From an uncultured Microbacterium sp. (GTDB lineage Bacteria; Actinomycetota; Actinomycetes; Actinomycetales; Microbacteriaceae): a DNA stretch of 64,000 nt. This document shows positions 30,824 through 39,576 of the stretch, piece by piece (the first letter of the stretch is position 1; every line of letters begins with the position of its first letter). The position numbers and the translations under genes are program-made. Location: the NCBI RefSeq assembly GCF_945952435.1, contig NZ_CAMFHZ010000009.1, forward strand, positions 1 through 64,000, given 5' to 3'. The notes beneath the pieces are model-generated. The model was not told the origin of the DNA. It was given only the letters and a program-made list of their open reading frames with translations, and made no database searches.

Positions 30824-31879
30824 GGCGCGGGCGTACTGCTCGGGCCAGGGGACGTCGTCGCCGAGCTCGTGCGCGGCGCGCAGACCGAAGTGCGGGTCGC
30901 GCAGCCACTCGCGCCCGGCGAAGATCGCGTCGGCGTCGCCGGAGGCGAGCACGCTCTCGGCCTGCGCGCCGCTCGTGAGCAGCCCGACCGCGGACGAGCG
31001 GATCCGTCCGCCCTGGCGCACGGCCGCCGCGAGCGGCACCTGATAACCGGGGTGCACGTCGATCCGCTGATGCGCCACGAGGCCGCCGCTGGAAACGTCG
31101 ATGAGGTCGGCACCGCGGGCGACCGCCCAGTCCGCGACCGTCGCGGCCTCCTCCGGCGTGAAGCCGCCGGGTGCGTGATCGGTCGCGGAGATCCGCACGA
31201 ACACGGGGACCTCGGGTCCGGCCTCGCCACGCACCGCGTCGAGCACCTCCAGGAGCAGGCGCGCGCGATTCTCCAGGGAGCCGCCGTAGCTGTCGTCGCG
31301 CTGGTTGCTCAGCGGGGAGAGGAACTCGTGGAGCAGGTAGCCGTGCGCGCCGTGGATCTCGAGCACGTCGAAGCCCGCCTCGAGGGCGCGCCGCGCGGCG
31401 GCGGCGAATCCCGCGATCACCCGGACGAGACCGGCCGCGTCGAGCTCCTCCGGAGCCGCGAAACCCTCGTAGGCGATCGGGGAAGGGGCCACCGTCGTCC
31501 ACCCGCCCTCGGCAGCGGGGACGGATCCGCTCTCCCCGGCCCACGGCCACCAGGTCGACGCCTTGCGCCCCGCGTGCGCGAGCTGTATGCCGATCAGGCC
31601 GCCGCGCTCGTGCACGCTGCGGACGATCGTCGCCCACGCGTCGCGCTGCGCGTCGGTCCACAGCCCGGTGTCGCGCGGGCTGATCCTGCCCTCCGGGACC
31701 ACCGCGGTGGCCTCGGCGACGATCAGACCGGCCCCGCCAGAGGCGAACTGCGCGAGGTGGACGTGGTGCCAGTCCTGGGGAACGCCGTCGACCGCGCTGT
31801 ACATGCACATGGGCGACACCCAGAGGCGGTTCGGGAGATCGAGCGAGCGGATGGTCACGGGGGAGAACAGAAGACTCAC
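30812..31879 (-). CDS. NADH:flavin oxidoreductase, Old Yellow Enzyme/YqjM type
   Basis: NRLWVSPMCMYSAVDGVPQDWH, GIQLAHAGRKAS, HGAHGYLLHEFLSPLSN. Confidence 0.95.
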   Translation of the reverse strand: MSLLFSPVTIRSLDLPNRLWVSPMCMYSAVDGVPQDWHHVHLAQFASGGAGLIVAEATAVVPEGRISPRDTGLWTDAQRDAWATIVRSVHERGGLIGIQLAHAGRKASTWWPWAGESGSVPAAEGGWTTVAPSPIAYEGFAAPEELDAAGLVRVIAGFAAAARRALEAGFDVLEIHGAHGYLLHEFLSPLSNQRDDSYGGSLENRARLLLEVLDAVRGEAGPEVPVFVRISATDHAPGGFTPEEAATVADWAVARGADLIDVSSGGLVAHQRIDVHPGYQVPLAAAVRQGGRIRSSAVGLLTSGAQAESVLASGDADAIFAGREWLRDPHFGLRAAHELGDDVPWPEQYARARWR

Positions 31880-31989
31880 ACCTCGACGCTACCCGGGGTC
31901 GACGGAGGTCGGGGCGGCCGGACCGTTATCCGTCTCGGGAAGCCGTGGCGCCGTCGGACGCGCACAGACGCGGCCAGTACCGTGGGAGC

Positions 31990-32931
31990 ATGCCCTTCAT
32001 CGCCGGCTCCGTCCGCATGCTCACCGACGACGACGTGCGCAGCGTGCTGCGGATCCCCGAGGCCGCGTCCGACAAGAGGTCCAGGGGAGTGGTGGGGCTG
32101 CGCACCGGGTCCGAGGCCTTCCCCGGTGCGGCCGTGCTGGGCGTCGAGGGCGCATGGCGGGCGGGGGCCGGCTACGTCTGCTACGTCGGCGGGCGTCGCG
32201 CCGCTGACCTCGTCCTCGCGCGTCGACCGGAGACCGTGGCGGTCGCACCAGGGGAGCGCGCACCGCGCATCGACGCCTGGGTGATCGGATCCGGGGTGTC
32301 CGCGCAGACGCGCTCGGCCGCCGAGACCGCGGCGCTGCGGCCACTTCTCGCCGGCGCGGCGCCCGTGGTGGTCGATGCGGGAGCGCTCGATCTGCTGCCG
32401 GGGGCGGCGGCGCCGGTGGTCGCGACCCCCCACGAACGCGAGTTCGAGAGGCTCAGGGCAGAGGTGGAGCTGCCGCCGCTCCCGTCCCTGGCGCGGGGCG
32501 ACGTCGCGACGCGCGCCGCCGCGGTCCAGGAGACCGCGAGCGCGCTCGGCGGCACGGTGCTGCTCAAGGGCGCCGTCACGCTCGTCGCGGATCCGGACGC
32601 CGAGAAGGTGTACGCGGTCGATGCGGGCACGCCGTGGCTCGCGACCGCAGGGACGGGCGACGTCCTCGCCGGCGTGATCGGCGCGCTCGTCGCGGCCGAT
32701 CGCGCGGCGGGCGGGACGGCCGGACTCGGCCTCCTCGCCGCGGTCGGCGCCTGGCTGCACGGCACGGCCGGGAGGATCGCCGCCGACGCGCTCGTCGACC
32801 TGCCCGGCCGCCCCGTCGTCGCGCTCGACGTCGCGGAGGCCCTGCCCGCCGCGTTCGCATTCGCCGTCCACGGACACGCGGATCGTGATCCCGCCCCCGC
32901 GGGATCCCGCGACGCGGAGGACCGCGCGTGA
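31990..32931 (+). CDS. nnrD: ADP-dependent NAD(P)H-hydrate dehydratase
   Basis: KRSRGVVGLRTGSEAFPGAAVLGVEGA, ATPHEREFERL, LATAGTGDVLAGVIGAL. Confidence 0.92.
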   Translation: MPFIAGSVRMLTDDDVRSVLRIPEAASDKRSRGVVGLRTGSEAFPGAAVLGVEGAWRAGAGYVCYVGGRRAADLVLARRPETVAVAPGERAPRIDAWVIGSGVSAQTRSAAETAALRPLLAGAAPVVVDAGALDLLPGAAAPVVATPHEREFERLRAEVELPPLPSLARGDVATRAAAVQETASALGGTVLLKGAVTLVADPDAEKVYAVDAGTPWLATAGTGDVLAGVIGALVAADRAAGGTAGLGLLAAVGAWLHGTAGRIAADALVDLPGRPVVALDVAEALPAAFAFAVHGHADRDPAPAGSRDAEDRA

Positions 32932-34253
32932 GCGCCGCGGCGGAACGCCCCGCCCGCACCGCGCCGCCACGACCCGCCGAACCGCGCCGGTCCGCGGCCG
33001 TCCGCGCAGGGATCCCGCTGCTCGGCCTCTGGGCCCTGTTCCTGCTGGCGCACGTGTATGCGTGCACGATCGGCTGGGTCATGCCGGCGCTCCCCATGGG
33101 CGACACCGTGTTCGTGTACGAGCCGTGGGCGCGGCAGGCCCTGAGTGGCGGGCCGATCATGGGCGTCACGGAGAGCTGGGTCTACCCCCAGGTCGCGCTG
33201 CTGCCGATGCTCGTCGCGCAGGGGCTCTCGCAGCTCATCCATCCCCTGTTCCCGGGCACGTATGCGGTCGGCTCGGCGAGCTACGTCGTCGCGTGGTCGG
33301 TGCTGGTGACCGTGCTCGACGCGATCGGGTTCGCCTTCCTGCTGCGCGGCGTCCGCGCCCGTCGCAGCCGGGTCCGCCGGCAGGCCGCCCTCGTCTGGAT
33401 CGTCGCGCTCGTCGCCCTCGGACCCATCGCGCTGTTCCGCATCGACGCCGTCACCGTGCCGTTGGCCGTCGTCGCCGGACTCTGGCTGCTGTCCCGTCCC
33501 GCGGTCGCCTCCGCGCTGTTCACGATCGGGGCGTGGATCAAGATCTGGCCGGGCGCCCTGCTCGTCACCGCGGTCGTGCTGCTGCGCCGGAGGATCCGGA
33601 TGATCCTCGCGGCGGCGATCGTCACGATCGTGGTGGTGCTGACCCTCGTCGCGCTCGGCGGTGCGGCCAACCTCGCCGGTTTCCTCAGCCAGATGTCGGG
33701 CAGGGGACTGCAGATTGAGGCCGTGGGCGCCACGCCGCTGCTCTGGCTGACCCAGGTCGGGGTGACGCGCATCGCGTACAGCCACGAGATCCTCACCTTC
33801 CAGCTCTCCGGTCCCGGCGTCGACCTCGTGGCCGCCGCGCTGACCCCGCTCATGGTGGTCGGGGTCGTCGTCGTCGCGGGCGTCGCCCTGTGGAAGCTCC
33901 GCGCCGGCGCTCCGGCCCGGCGCCTGCTCCCCGCGACCATGCTCGCGATGGTCGCGCTGCTCATCGCGTGCAACAAGGTCGGATCGCCGCAGTTCCAGGT
34001 GTGGATGCTCGCCCCTGTGCTGCTGTGGTGGCTCTTCGACCGCCCTCGCGCCCTCGTGCCCACCGTCGTGTTGCTCGTCGACTATGCGGTCACCCAGCTG
34101 GTCTACCCGGTCGTCTACGACGGTCTGCTGGCCGCGCAGCCGGGTCCCATCGCGCTGCTGAGCATCCGCAACATCCTGGTCGTGGTGCTGTGCGTGCTCG
34201 CGATCCGTGCGATGGTGAAGACACCCGTCCCTCGCACACCGAAGAGGATCTGA
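32928..34253 (+). CDS. Polytopic membrane protein, GT87 (DUF2029)-like mannosyltransferase
   Basis: ~12 hydrophobic segments, ATGA overlap with nnrD, WIKIWPGALLVTAVVLLRR. Confidence 0.7.
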   Translation: MSAAAERPARTAPPRPAEPRRSAAVRAGIPLLGLWALFLLAHVYACTIGWVMPALPMGDTVFVYEPWARQALSGGPIMGVTESWVYPQVALLPMLVAQGLSQLIHPLFPGTYAVGSASYVVAWSVLVTVLDAIGFAFLLRGVRARRSRVRRQAALVWIVALVALGPIALFRIDAVTVPLAVVAGLWLLSRPAVASALFTIGAWIKIWPGALLVTAVVLLRRRIRMILAAAIVTIVVVLTLVALGGAANLAGFLSQMSGRGLQIEAVGATPLLWLTQVGVTRIAYSHEILTFQLSGPGVDLVAAALTPLMVVGVVVVAGVALWKLRAGAPARRLLPATMLAMVALLIACNKVGSPQFQVWMLAPVLLWWLFDRPRALVPTVVLLVDYAVTQLVYPVVYDGLLAAQPGPIALLSIRNILVVVLCVLAIRAMVKTPVPRTPKRI

Positions 34254-34600
34254 TGCTCGTCGCCTTCTCCGTCGCCCCGTCCGGTTCCGCCCCCGATCGC
34301 GCGGAGAACCCCGACGCCTCCGTGCACGACGCGGTGGCCGCGGCTGTCGCCGTGGTCCGCGCCTCCGGGCTCGCGCACCGGACGACCAGCATGTTCACCG
34401 AGATCGAGGGCCCCGACTGGGACACGGTCATGGACGTCGTGAAGCGGGCGGCCGAGGCGGTGATGCCGTTCGGATCGCGGGTGTCCCTCGTGCTCAAGGC
34501 GGACATCCGTCCGGGCCGCGCGGGGGAGATCGACGGCAAGGTCGAGCGCCTGGAACGCGCGATCGCCGAGTCGGTCGCGAAGGGCGACGCGGCCGGTTGA
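34253..34600 (+). CDS. Thiamine-binding/MTH1187 family small protein
   Basis: MLVAFSVAPSG...VRASGLAHRTTSMFTEIEGPDWDTVMDVVKRA; TGATG overlap. Confidence 0.85.
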   Translation: MLVAFSVAPSGSAPDRAENPDASVHDAVAAAVAVVRASGLAHRTTSMFTEIEGPDWDTVMDVVKRAAEAVMPFGSRVSLVLKADIRPGRAGEIDGKVERLERAIAESVAKGDAAG

Positions 34601-34683
34601 CTACTGGGGCGGCGGCATCGGAGTCGGTGTGTACAGGTCCCGCGGACAGCGGCCGCGCCTCGCGCGCCCGCTAAGCTGGAGCG

Positions 34684-35925
34684 ATGAAACCCTCGAGCCT
34701 CTCGAGGGGTGCGGCGATGCGGGCGCTCCTCTCCCTCGCCATCGGCAGCTTCGGTATCGGCATGACCGAGTTCGTCGCGATGGGCCTGCTCCCGAACATC
34801 GCGCAGGACCTGTTGCCGGAGCTCTGGGCGCAGAATCCGGACGAGGCCATCGGCCGGGCCGGGATCCTCGTGTCCCTCTACGCCCTCGGCGTCGTCGTGG
34901 GCGCACCGACGATCGCAGGACTCGTGGCGCGGTTCCCCCGGCATCGGGTAATGATCGGGCTGGCCATCGCGCTCACGCTCGGCAACGGACTCGCCGTCTT
35001 CCTGCCGACGTTCGAGACGGTCGGACTCGCTCGCTTCGTCGCCGGGCTCCCGCACGGAGCGTACTTCGGGATCGGCGCGCTCGTCGCCGCCGACGTGCTC
35101 GGACCGGGCAAGCGCGCCAAGGGCGTGGCCTTCATCCTCACCGGGCTCACGATCGCGAACGTGGTGGGCGTGCCCGCGGGCACGTTCCTCGGCCAGCACG
35201 TCGGCTGGCGCAGCGCCTTCCTGGTCGTCACGATCGTGTTCGCGTTGGCGACGATCTGCATCACCTTCTTCGTCCCCGAGCACCCCGGCGACCCCGGGCG
35301 CACCTTCCGTGCGGAACTGCGCGTGTTCCGTCGCCCTCAGGTGTGGTTCGCGCTCGCCACCGGCGCAATCGGTTTCGGGGGATTCTTCGCGGTCTACAGC
35401 TACATCGCCCCCGTCGTCACGGAGCGCGCGGGCGCCCCGCAGTGGATGGTGCCGATCACCCTCGTGGTCTTCGGTCTGGGCATGACCGTGGGCAACCTGC
35501 TGGGAGGGTATTTCGGCGACCGCAACCTCCGGCTGACGCTCCTCGTCAGCCTCGGCGCGATGGCCGTGGTGCTCGTGCTGCTCGCGATCCTGTCGTTCTC
35601 GATCTGGCTGCTCGTGCCCCTCGCGTTCGTGATGGCGCTGCTGTCGTCGATCCTGAGTCCGGCGATCCAGACCCGTCTCATGGAGGTCGCGGGCGACAAT
35701 CAGTCGATCGCCGCCGCCCTCAACCACTCGGCGCTCAACATCGGCAACAGCCTCGGAGCCTTCCTCGGCGGGGTCGTGATCGCCGCCGGCTGGGGCTTCG
35801 CCGCACCCTCGTGGGTGGGGGCGGGACTCGCCGCCGTGGGACTCGGGATCGCCCTCGCCTCCTACGCCGTGCAGCGCCGATTCCACACCGAGACCGGGTC
35901 CGTACGGGTGCTCGAACAGGCGTGA
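34684..35925 (+). CDS. MFS transporter (DHA1-type)
   Basis: SFGIGMTEFVAMGLLPNIA, GLPHGAYFGIGALVAADVLGPGKRAKGVAF. Confidence 0.92.
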   Translation: MKPSSLSRGAAMRALLSLAIGSFGIGMTEFVAMGLLPNIAQDLLPELWAQNPDEAIGRAGILVSLYALGVVVGAPTIAGLVARFPRHRVMIGLAIALTLGNGLAVFLPTFETVGLARFVAGLPHGAYFGIGALVAADVLGPGKRAKGVAFILTGLTIANVVGVPAGTFLGQHVGWRSAFLVVTIVFALATICITFFVPEHPGDPGRTFRAELRVFRRPQVWFALATGAIGFGGFFAVYSYIAPVVTERAGAPQWMVPITLVVFGLGMTVGNLLGGYFGDRNLRLTLLVSLGAMAVVLVLLAILSFSIWLLVPLAFVMALLSSILSPAIQTRLMEVAGDNQSIAAALNHSALNIGNSLGAFLGGVVIAAGWGFAAPSWVGAGLAAVGLGIALASYAVQRRFHTETGSVRVLEQA

Positions 35926-35952
35926 CGCCCGTCGCCGCCCTAGCATGGACGG

Positions 35953-36615
35953 ATGAGCTCCGAGCCCGTCGCCGACGACGCGGATCTTCCCGTCGCCGGG
36001 ACCGTCGTGATCCTCCGGGACCGCCCCTACGCCCCTGAGGTGCTGCTGCTGCGGCGACCGGACCGGGGATCCTTCCCTGGCGCGTGGGTGTTCCCGGGCG
36101 GCATGGTGGATCCGTCCGACCGCCGGGACGAGGCGGGGGAGCAGGAGGACGCCTGCCGCGCGGCGGTCCGCGAGACCGCGGAGGAGGTCGGGCTGAACCT
36201 GGACCGGCTCGTGCCGTTGTCGTGCTGGATGCCTCCCGTCGGCATCCCGAAGCGGGTCCGCACCTGGTTCTTCCTCGCGACCGACCCCGGCGATCCGCTG
36301 GCTCCGGCGCCGGACGAGGTGGTCGAGGCGCGATGGACGACCCCGGCGGACGCGCTCGCCGCCCACGATGCGGGGGAGATCGTGCTGGTACCTCCGACCT
36401 GGCGTACTCTGCACGCGCTCGGGGACGTGCGCGATTCCGAGGCGGCCCTGGCCCGGGTGCGCGGCTCGGAACCGGAGCTGTTCCGCACCCGCGTCGCGCG
36501 CACCGACGAGGGGACGCTGTTCTTCTGGGACGGAGACGAACTCGCCGGTGCCTCCGCCGGGTCCCGCGATCGCCTCTGGGCCGCATCGACCCCGTGGCGG
36601 TACGAGCGGAGCTGA
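35953..36615 (+). CDS. NUDIX hydrolase
   Basis: GAWVFPGGMVD...CRAAVRETAEEVGLNLD. Confidence 0.92.
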   Translation: MSSEPVADDADLPVAGTVVILRDRPYAPEVLLLRRPDRGSFPGAWVFPGGMVDPSDRRDEAGEQEDACRAAVRETAEEVGLNLDRLVPLSCWMPPVGIPKRVRTWFFLATDPGDPLAPAPDEVVEARWTTPADALAAHDAGEIVLVPPTWRTLHALGDVRDSEAALARVRGSEPELFRTRVARTDEGTLFFWDGDELAGASAGSRDRLWAASTPWRYERS

Positions 36616-36630
36616 CGGGGTCGTCGCGGG

Positions 36631-37848
36631 TCAGGCGTCGAGGAGCCTGCGCAGGTGTCGACCGACCTCGTCGGTCTCGATGAGGAAGCCGTCGTGGCCG
36701 AAGTCGCTCGCGAGGACGACCGCCTCGTTGCCGTCCAGCGTGCGGGGGATGCCGCGCGCGATCCGGTGCTGCCCGTCGACGGGGAAGAGGCGGTCCGAGT
36801 CGATGCCCAGCACGAGCGTCGTCGCGGTGACGCGGCGGAGCGCATCCTCGACACCGCCGCGGTCGCGGCCGATGTCGTGCGAGTTCATCGCCTCGACGAG
36901 CGTGAGGTAGCTGTTCGCGTCGAAGCGGCGGGTGAACTTGTTGCCGTGGAAATCCAGGTAGCTCTCCACCGCGAAGCGCCCGCCGTGCCCGAGCGGTGAC
37001 ACATCGGACTGCCAGGAGCGCTGGAACCGCTGGTTCAGCTCGATGGGGCTGCGGTAGTTCAGCAGCGCCATGCGTCGGGCGAGGGCGAGCCCGCGGTGCG
37101 GTCCCTCCCCGATCGCGGCGTCGTAGTACTCGCCTCCGACGAACCGCGGATCCATCCGCACGGTCTCCAACTGCACGAAGTTGAGGGCGAGCTGATCCGC
37201 GGTGGTGACCGGGGGAGAGGACAGGACCGCCAGTCGCTCGACCCGCTCCGAGTGACCGACCGCCCATTCCAACGCGTGCATGCCGCCCATGGATCCGCCG
37301 ATCACGGCGGCCCAGCGGTCGATCCCGAGCGCGTTCGCGAGCAGGACCTGGGCCGACACCTGGTCGCGGATCGTCAGGTACGGGAAACGCGATGCCCACT
37401 CGTAGCCGTCCGGGGCGATGCTCGCCGGTCCCGTGGATCCCTGGCAGCCGCCGAGGATGTTCGGCGCGATCACGAACCATTCGTCGGTGTCGATCGGGCG
37501 TCCGGATCCGACGATCTCGTCCCACCAGCCGCTCGTCGCGTGACCCGCTCCGGCGGGGCCGACCACGTGGCTGTCTCCGGTGAGCGCGTGCAGGACGAGG
37601 ACCGCGTTGTCGCGTGCCTCGTTCAGCGTCCCCCAGCTCTCGTATGCGAGCCGGATGAGCGGGAGTTCCGATCCGCCCTCCGTGCGGAACGGCCCGAAGG
37701 CCTCGAACCGGCGGTCGCCCGCCGGATCCCCGTCCCGCCAGGCGCCGGTCGCCGGCGGCCGCGCGCGGACGAGGCGGGCGTCCGCCTCCGTGACGCGCGC
37801 CGAAGGCACCGTGTCCTCGGAGGTCGTCTGCCAGTCCATGCTCCCCAT
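36631..37848 (-). CDS. metX: Homoserine O-acetyltransferase
   Basis: ALTGDSHVVGPAG, IGGSMGGMHALEWAV, FGHDGFLIETDEVGRHLRRLLDA. Confidence 0.95.
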   Translation of the reverse strand: MGSMDWQTTSEDTVPSARVTEADARLVRARPPATGAWRDGDPAGDRRFEAFGPFRTEGGSELPLIRLAYESWGTLNEARDNAVLVLHALTGDSHVVGPAGAGHATSGWWDEIVGSGRPIDTDEWFVIAPNILGGCQGSTGPASIAPDGYEWASRFPYLTIRDQVSAQVLLANALGIDRWAAVIGGSMGGMHALEWAVGHSERVERLAVLSSPPVTTADQLALNFVQLETVRMDPRFVGGEYYDAAIGEGPHRGLALARRMALLNYRSPIELNQRFQRSWQSDVSPLGHGGRFAVESYLDFHGNKFTRRFDANSYLTLVEAMNSHDIGRDRGGVEDALRRVTATTLVLGIDSDRLFPVDGQHRIARGIPRTLDGNEAVVLASDFGHDGFLIETDEVGRHLRRLLDA

Positions 37849-37984
37849 TCTTCCCGGTGAGGTCCCGGCAGGACGGAAGGTTACGGATCCGGTCGTCTCG
37901 TCCCCGCTTTCTGTGGGTTCTGCGGGCTCGTTCCGTGCTGCCTCTCACCCTGTTTCCCTCCCTCCGTCGTGCCCTTACCTCTGA

Positions 37985-38063
37985 TTCCCTCCCTCCGTCA
38001 CCTTTCCCTCCGCTGAGCGGCGCGAATCACGGGAGGGAAAGACGGGCAGAGGAGGGAAACACG
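37985..38063. repeat. Nested inverted-repeat element, copy A
   Basis: TTCCCTCC..CTTTCCCTCC..CGCGAATCACGGGAGGGAAAGACG..GGAGGGAAAC; 24-bp core shared with copy B with one mismatch. Confidence 0.85.
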
Positions 38064-38236
38064 AGTCGAAGGGAGGGTCCCACCGAAGCAGGTGGAGGCC
38101 CCGCGCAGAGCGGGGGGAGCGGAGCGGGAGCGCGGGAGAAGAGGGAATCGGAGCAGGGCGGGGGTACACGAGAAGGAGGGAAGCGAAGCACGGAGGCGGC
38201 GCAGGGGAAGGAGGGAATCGGAGGAGTCCGGTCGAG

Positions 38237-39265
38237 TCAGCCGGGCGGGCGCACGCCGAAGCGGGCGAGGCGTCGGCCCAGGATCTCGGCGGTGCGGATG
38301 TGCGTGCTGTCCCAGCGGGCGAACCGCCAGCCGGTCACCCCGCGCACGTCGTCTTCACGGCGCTTCTCCGCGAGCACGACCTCCTCCGCCGTACGCTCGC
38401 CCCGAAGATCGTCGTCGAGATACTTGGCCTGCCCGTCGAACTCTCCGAAAACCTTCGCGCGCGGAAAGCCGAAATCGAGCCGATATCGGTCGCCGTCCGC
38501 CCCGGTGACGGGAACCTGGAGGAGCACGTCGCGAAATCCGAGGCGCTGCAACTGCAATCGGCTGATGCTTTCGCCGGGCAGCTGGGCGCGGCCGTCGGCG
38601 AACGCGAGCAGCAGGCGAGCGTCGCGGATGCCCCATGCCCGGCTCGTCGCGGCGCGGTCGGCCAAGCGGGCGTGCCAGAGCGCGGCGCGATCCGCGTGGA
38701 ACTCGTTCCCGTCCACGGCCTCGCGGCGTTGCGCGGCGTCCGCGGCGCACAACGCCGTTTCGGGCGCGGCCGTGCAGGCCAGATCCAGGATCGTGCGGTC
38801 CAGCGAGGTGCAGAAAAGGCCGTCGACCTCGACCACATCGTCGTCCCCGAGACGTACCTCGTGCTGTCGGACGCCGGTCCGCATTCGGCCGTGATGCGCG
38901 CCGAGGATCACGGTGTGCACGCTCGCCGGATGGAGACGGTAGAGCGGCAGGCCGTGCAGCACGGCGGCGGACGGTCCGCAGAACACCGTGACGTCATCGC
39001 CCAGGTTCTGGGACGCGGCGACCGTCTGGACGAGGTGTCGGCCTTCGCTCCACAGCGCCTCGTAGGCGTCCGCATCGACGTAGCAGTCGCGGCGCAGTCG
39101 CCGCAGCTCGCCCGCCACGAGGGCCGTCCCGATCGCGCGCTCGCTCATCCCGGCCGCCCGCAGCTGCGCGCGGCGCCGAACGAGCGCACGGGCGTCGGAG
39201 ATGCCGAAAGAGGTCGTCATGATGGGATCGTCGCGCACCGTGCCGATCGCGGGAGCGTGATTCAC
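38237..39265 (-). CDS. DUF559/AbiEi-antitoxin-domain-like protein with putative PD-(D/E)XK nuclease motif
   Basis: N-terminal winged-helix-like segment ALVRRRAQLRAAGMSERAIGTALVAGELRRLRRDCYVD; C-terminal YRLDFGFPRAKVFGEFDGQAKY (D...ExDGxxK); alternative ATG start at 39220. Confidence 0.75.
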   Translation of the reverse strand: MNHAPAIGTVRDDPIMTTSFGISDARALVRRRAQLRAAGMSERAIGTALVAGELRRLRRDCYVDADAYEALWSEGRHLVQTVAASQNLGDDVTVFCGPSAAVLHGLPLYRLHPASVHTVILGAHHGRMRTGVRQHEVRLGDDDVVEVDGLFCTSLDRTILDLACTAAPETALCAADAAQRREAVDGNEFHADRAALWHARLADRAATSRAWGIRDARLLLAFADGRAQLPGESISRLQLQRLGFRDVLLQVPVTGADGDRYRLDFGFPRAKVFGEFDGQAKYLDDDLRGERTAEEVVLAEKRREDDVRGVTGWRFARWDSTHIRTAEILGRRLARFGVRPPG

Positions 39266-39366
39266 GAGACCGGTGGACTTCGGGCCCGAACGCGGTCGCG
39301 TGCGGAGTGATCCTCTCCCGGACCTCCTCGTCGCCCCCCAACGGTCCAGCCCCGTCCTCAGCCGGT

Positions 39367-39444
39367 GTTTCCCTCCGCACAGCGTCTTTCCCTCCCCTCA
39401 GTTACGCGAATCAGGGGAGGGAAAGACGACCAGGGGAGGGAAAC
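39367..39444. repeat. Nested inverted-repeat element, copy B
   Basis: Outer arms GTTTCCCTCC/GGAGGGAAAC (10 bp), inner arms CGTCTTTCCCTCCCCT/AGGGGAGGGAAAGACG (16 bp perfect). Confidence 0.9.
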
Positions 39445-39459
39445 GCGGAGAAAGCACGG

Positions 39460-39525
39460 ACGCGTGCGCGAAACGCGGGCGTTCGCCAGACACGCGTGCG
39501 CGAAAAGGGGTGCGTGCGCGAAACG
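39460..39525. repeat. Three GCGTGCGCGAAA direct repeats downstream of metY
   Basis: Copies at 39462, 39494 and 39512. Confidence 0.7.
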
Positions 39526-39565
39526 GGTGTGCCCCGGATCGCGGGGATCCGGGGCACACCCGTTT
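39521..39565. terminator. metY terminator
   Basis: AAACGGGTGTGCCCCGGATC-GCGGG-GATCCGGGGCACACCCGTTT, 20-bp perfect stem ending 12 bp from metY stop. Confidence 0.92.
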
Positions 39566-39576
39566 CTGAGGAGGAG

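Noticed and set aside
38237-39265. Complete type IV toxin-antitoxin (AbiE) pair
   Set aside because: No AbiEii-like nucleotidyltransferase next to it; only an AbiEi-like N-terminal domain with a DUF559-like C-terminus.
37849-39576. IS element or transposon
   Set aside because: No transposase ORF and no obvious target-site duplication; only repeats plus one nuclease-like gene.
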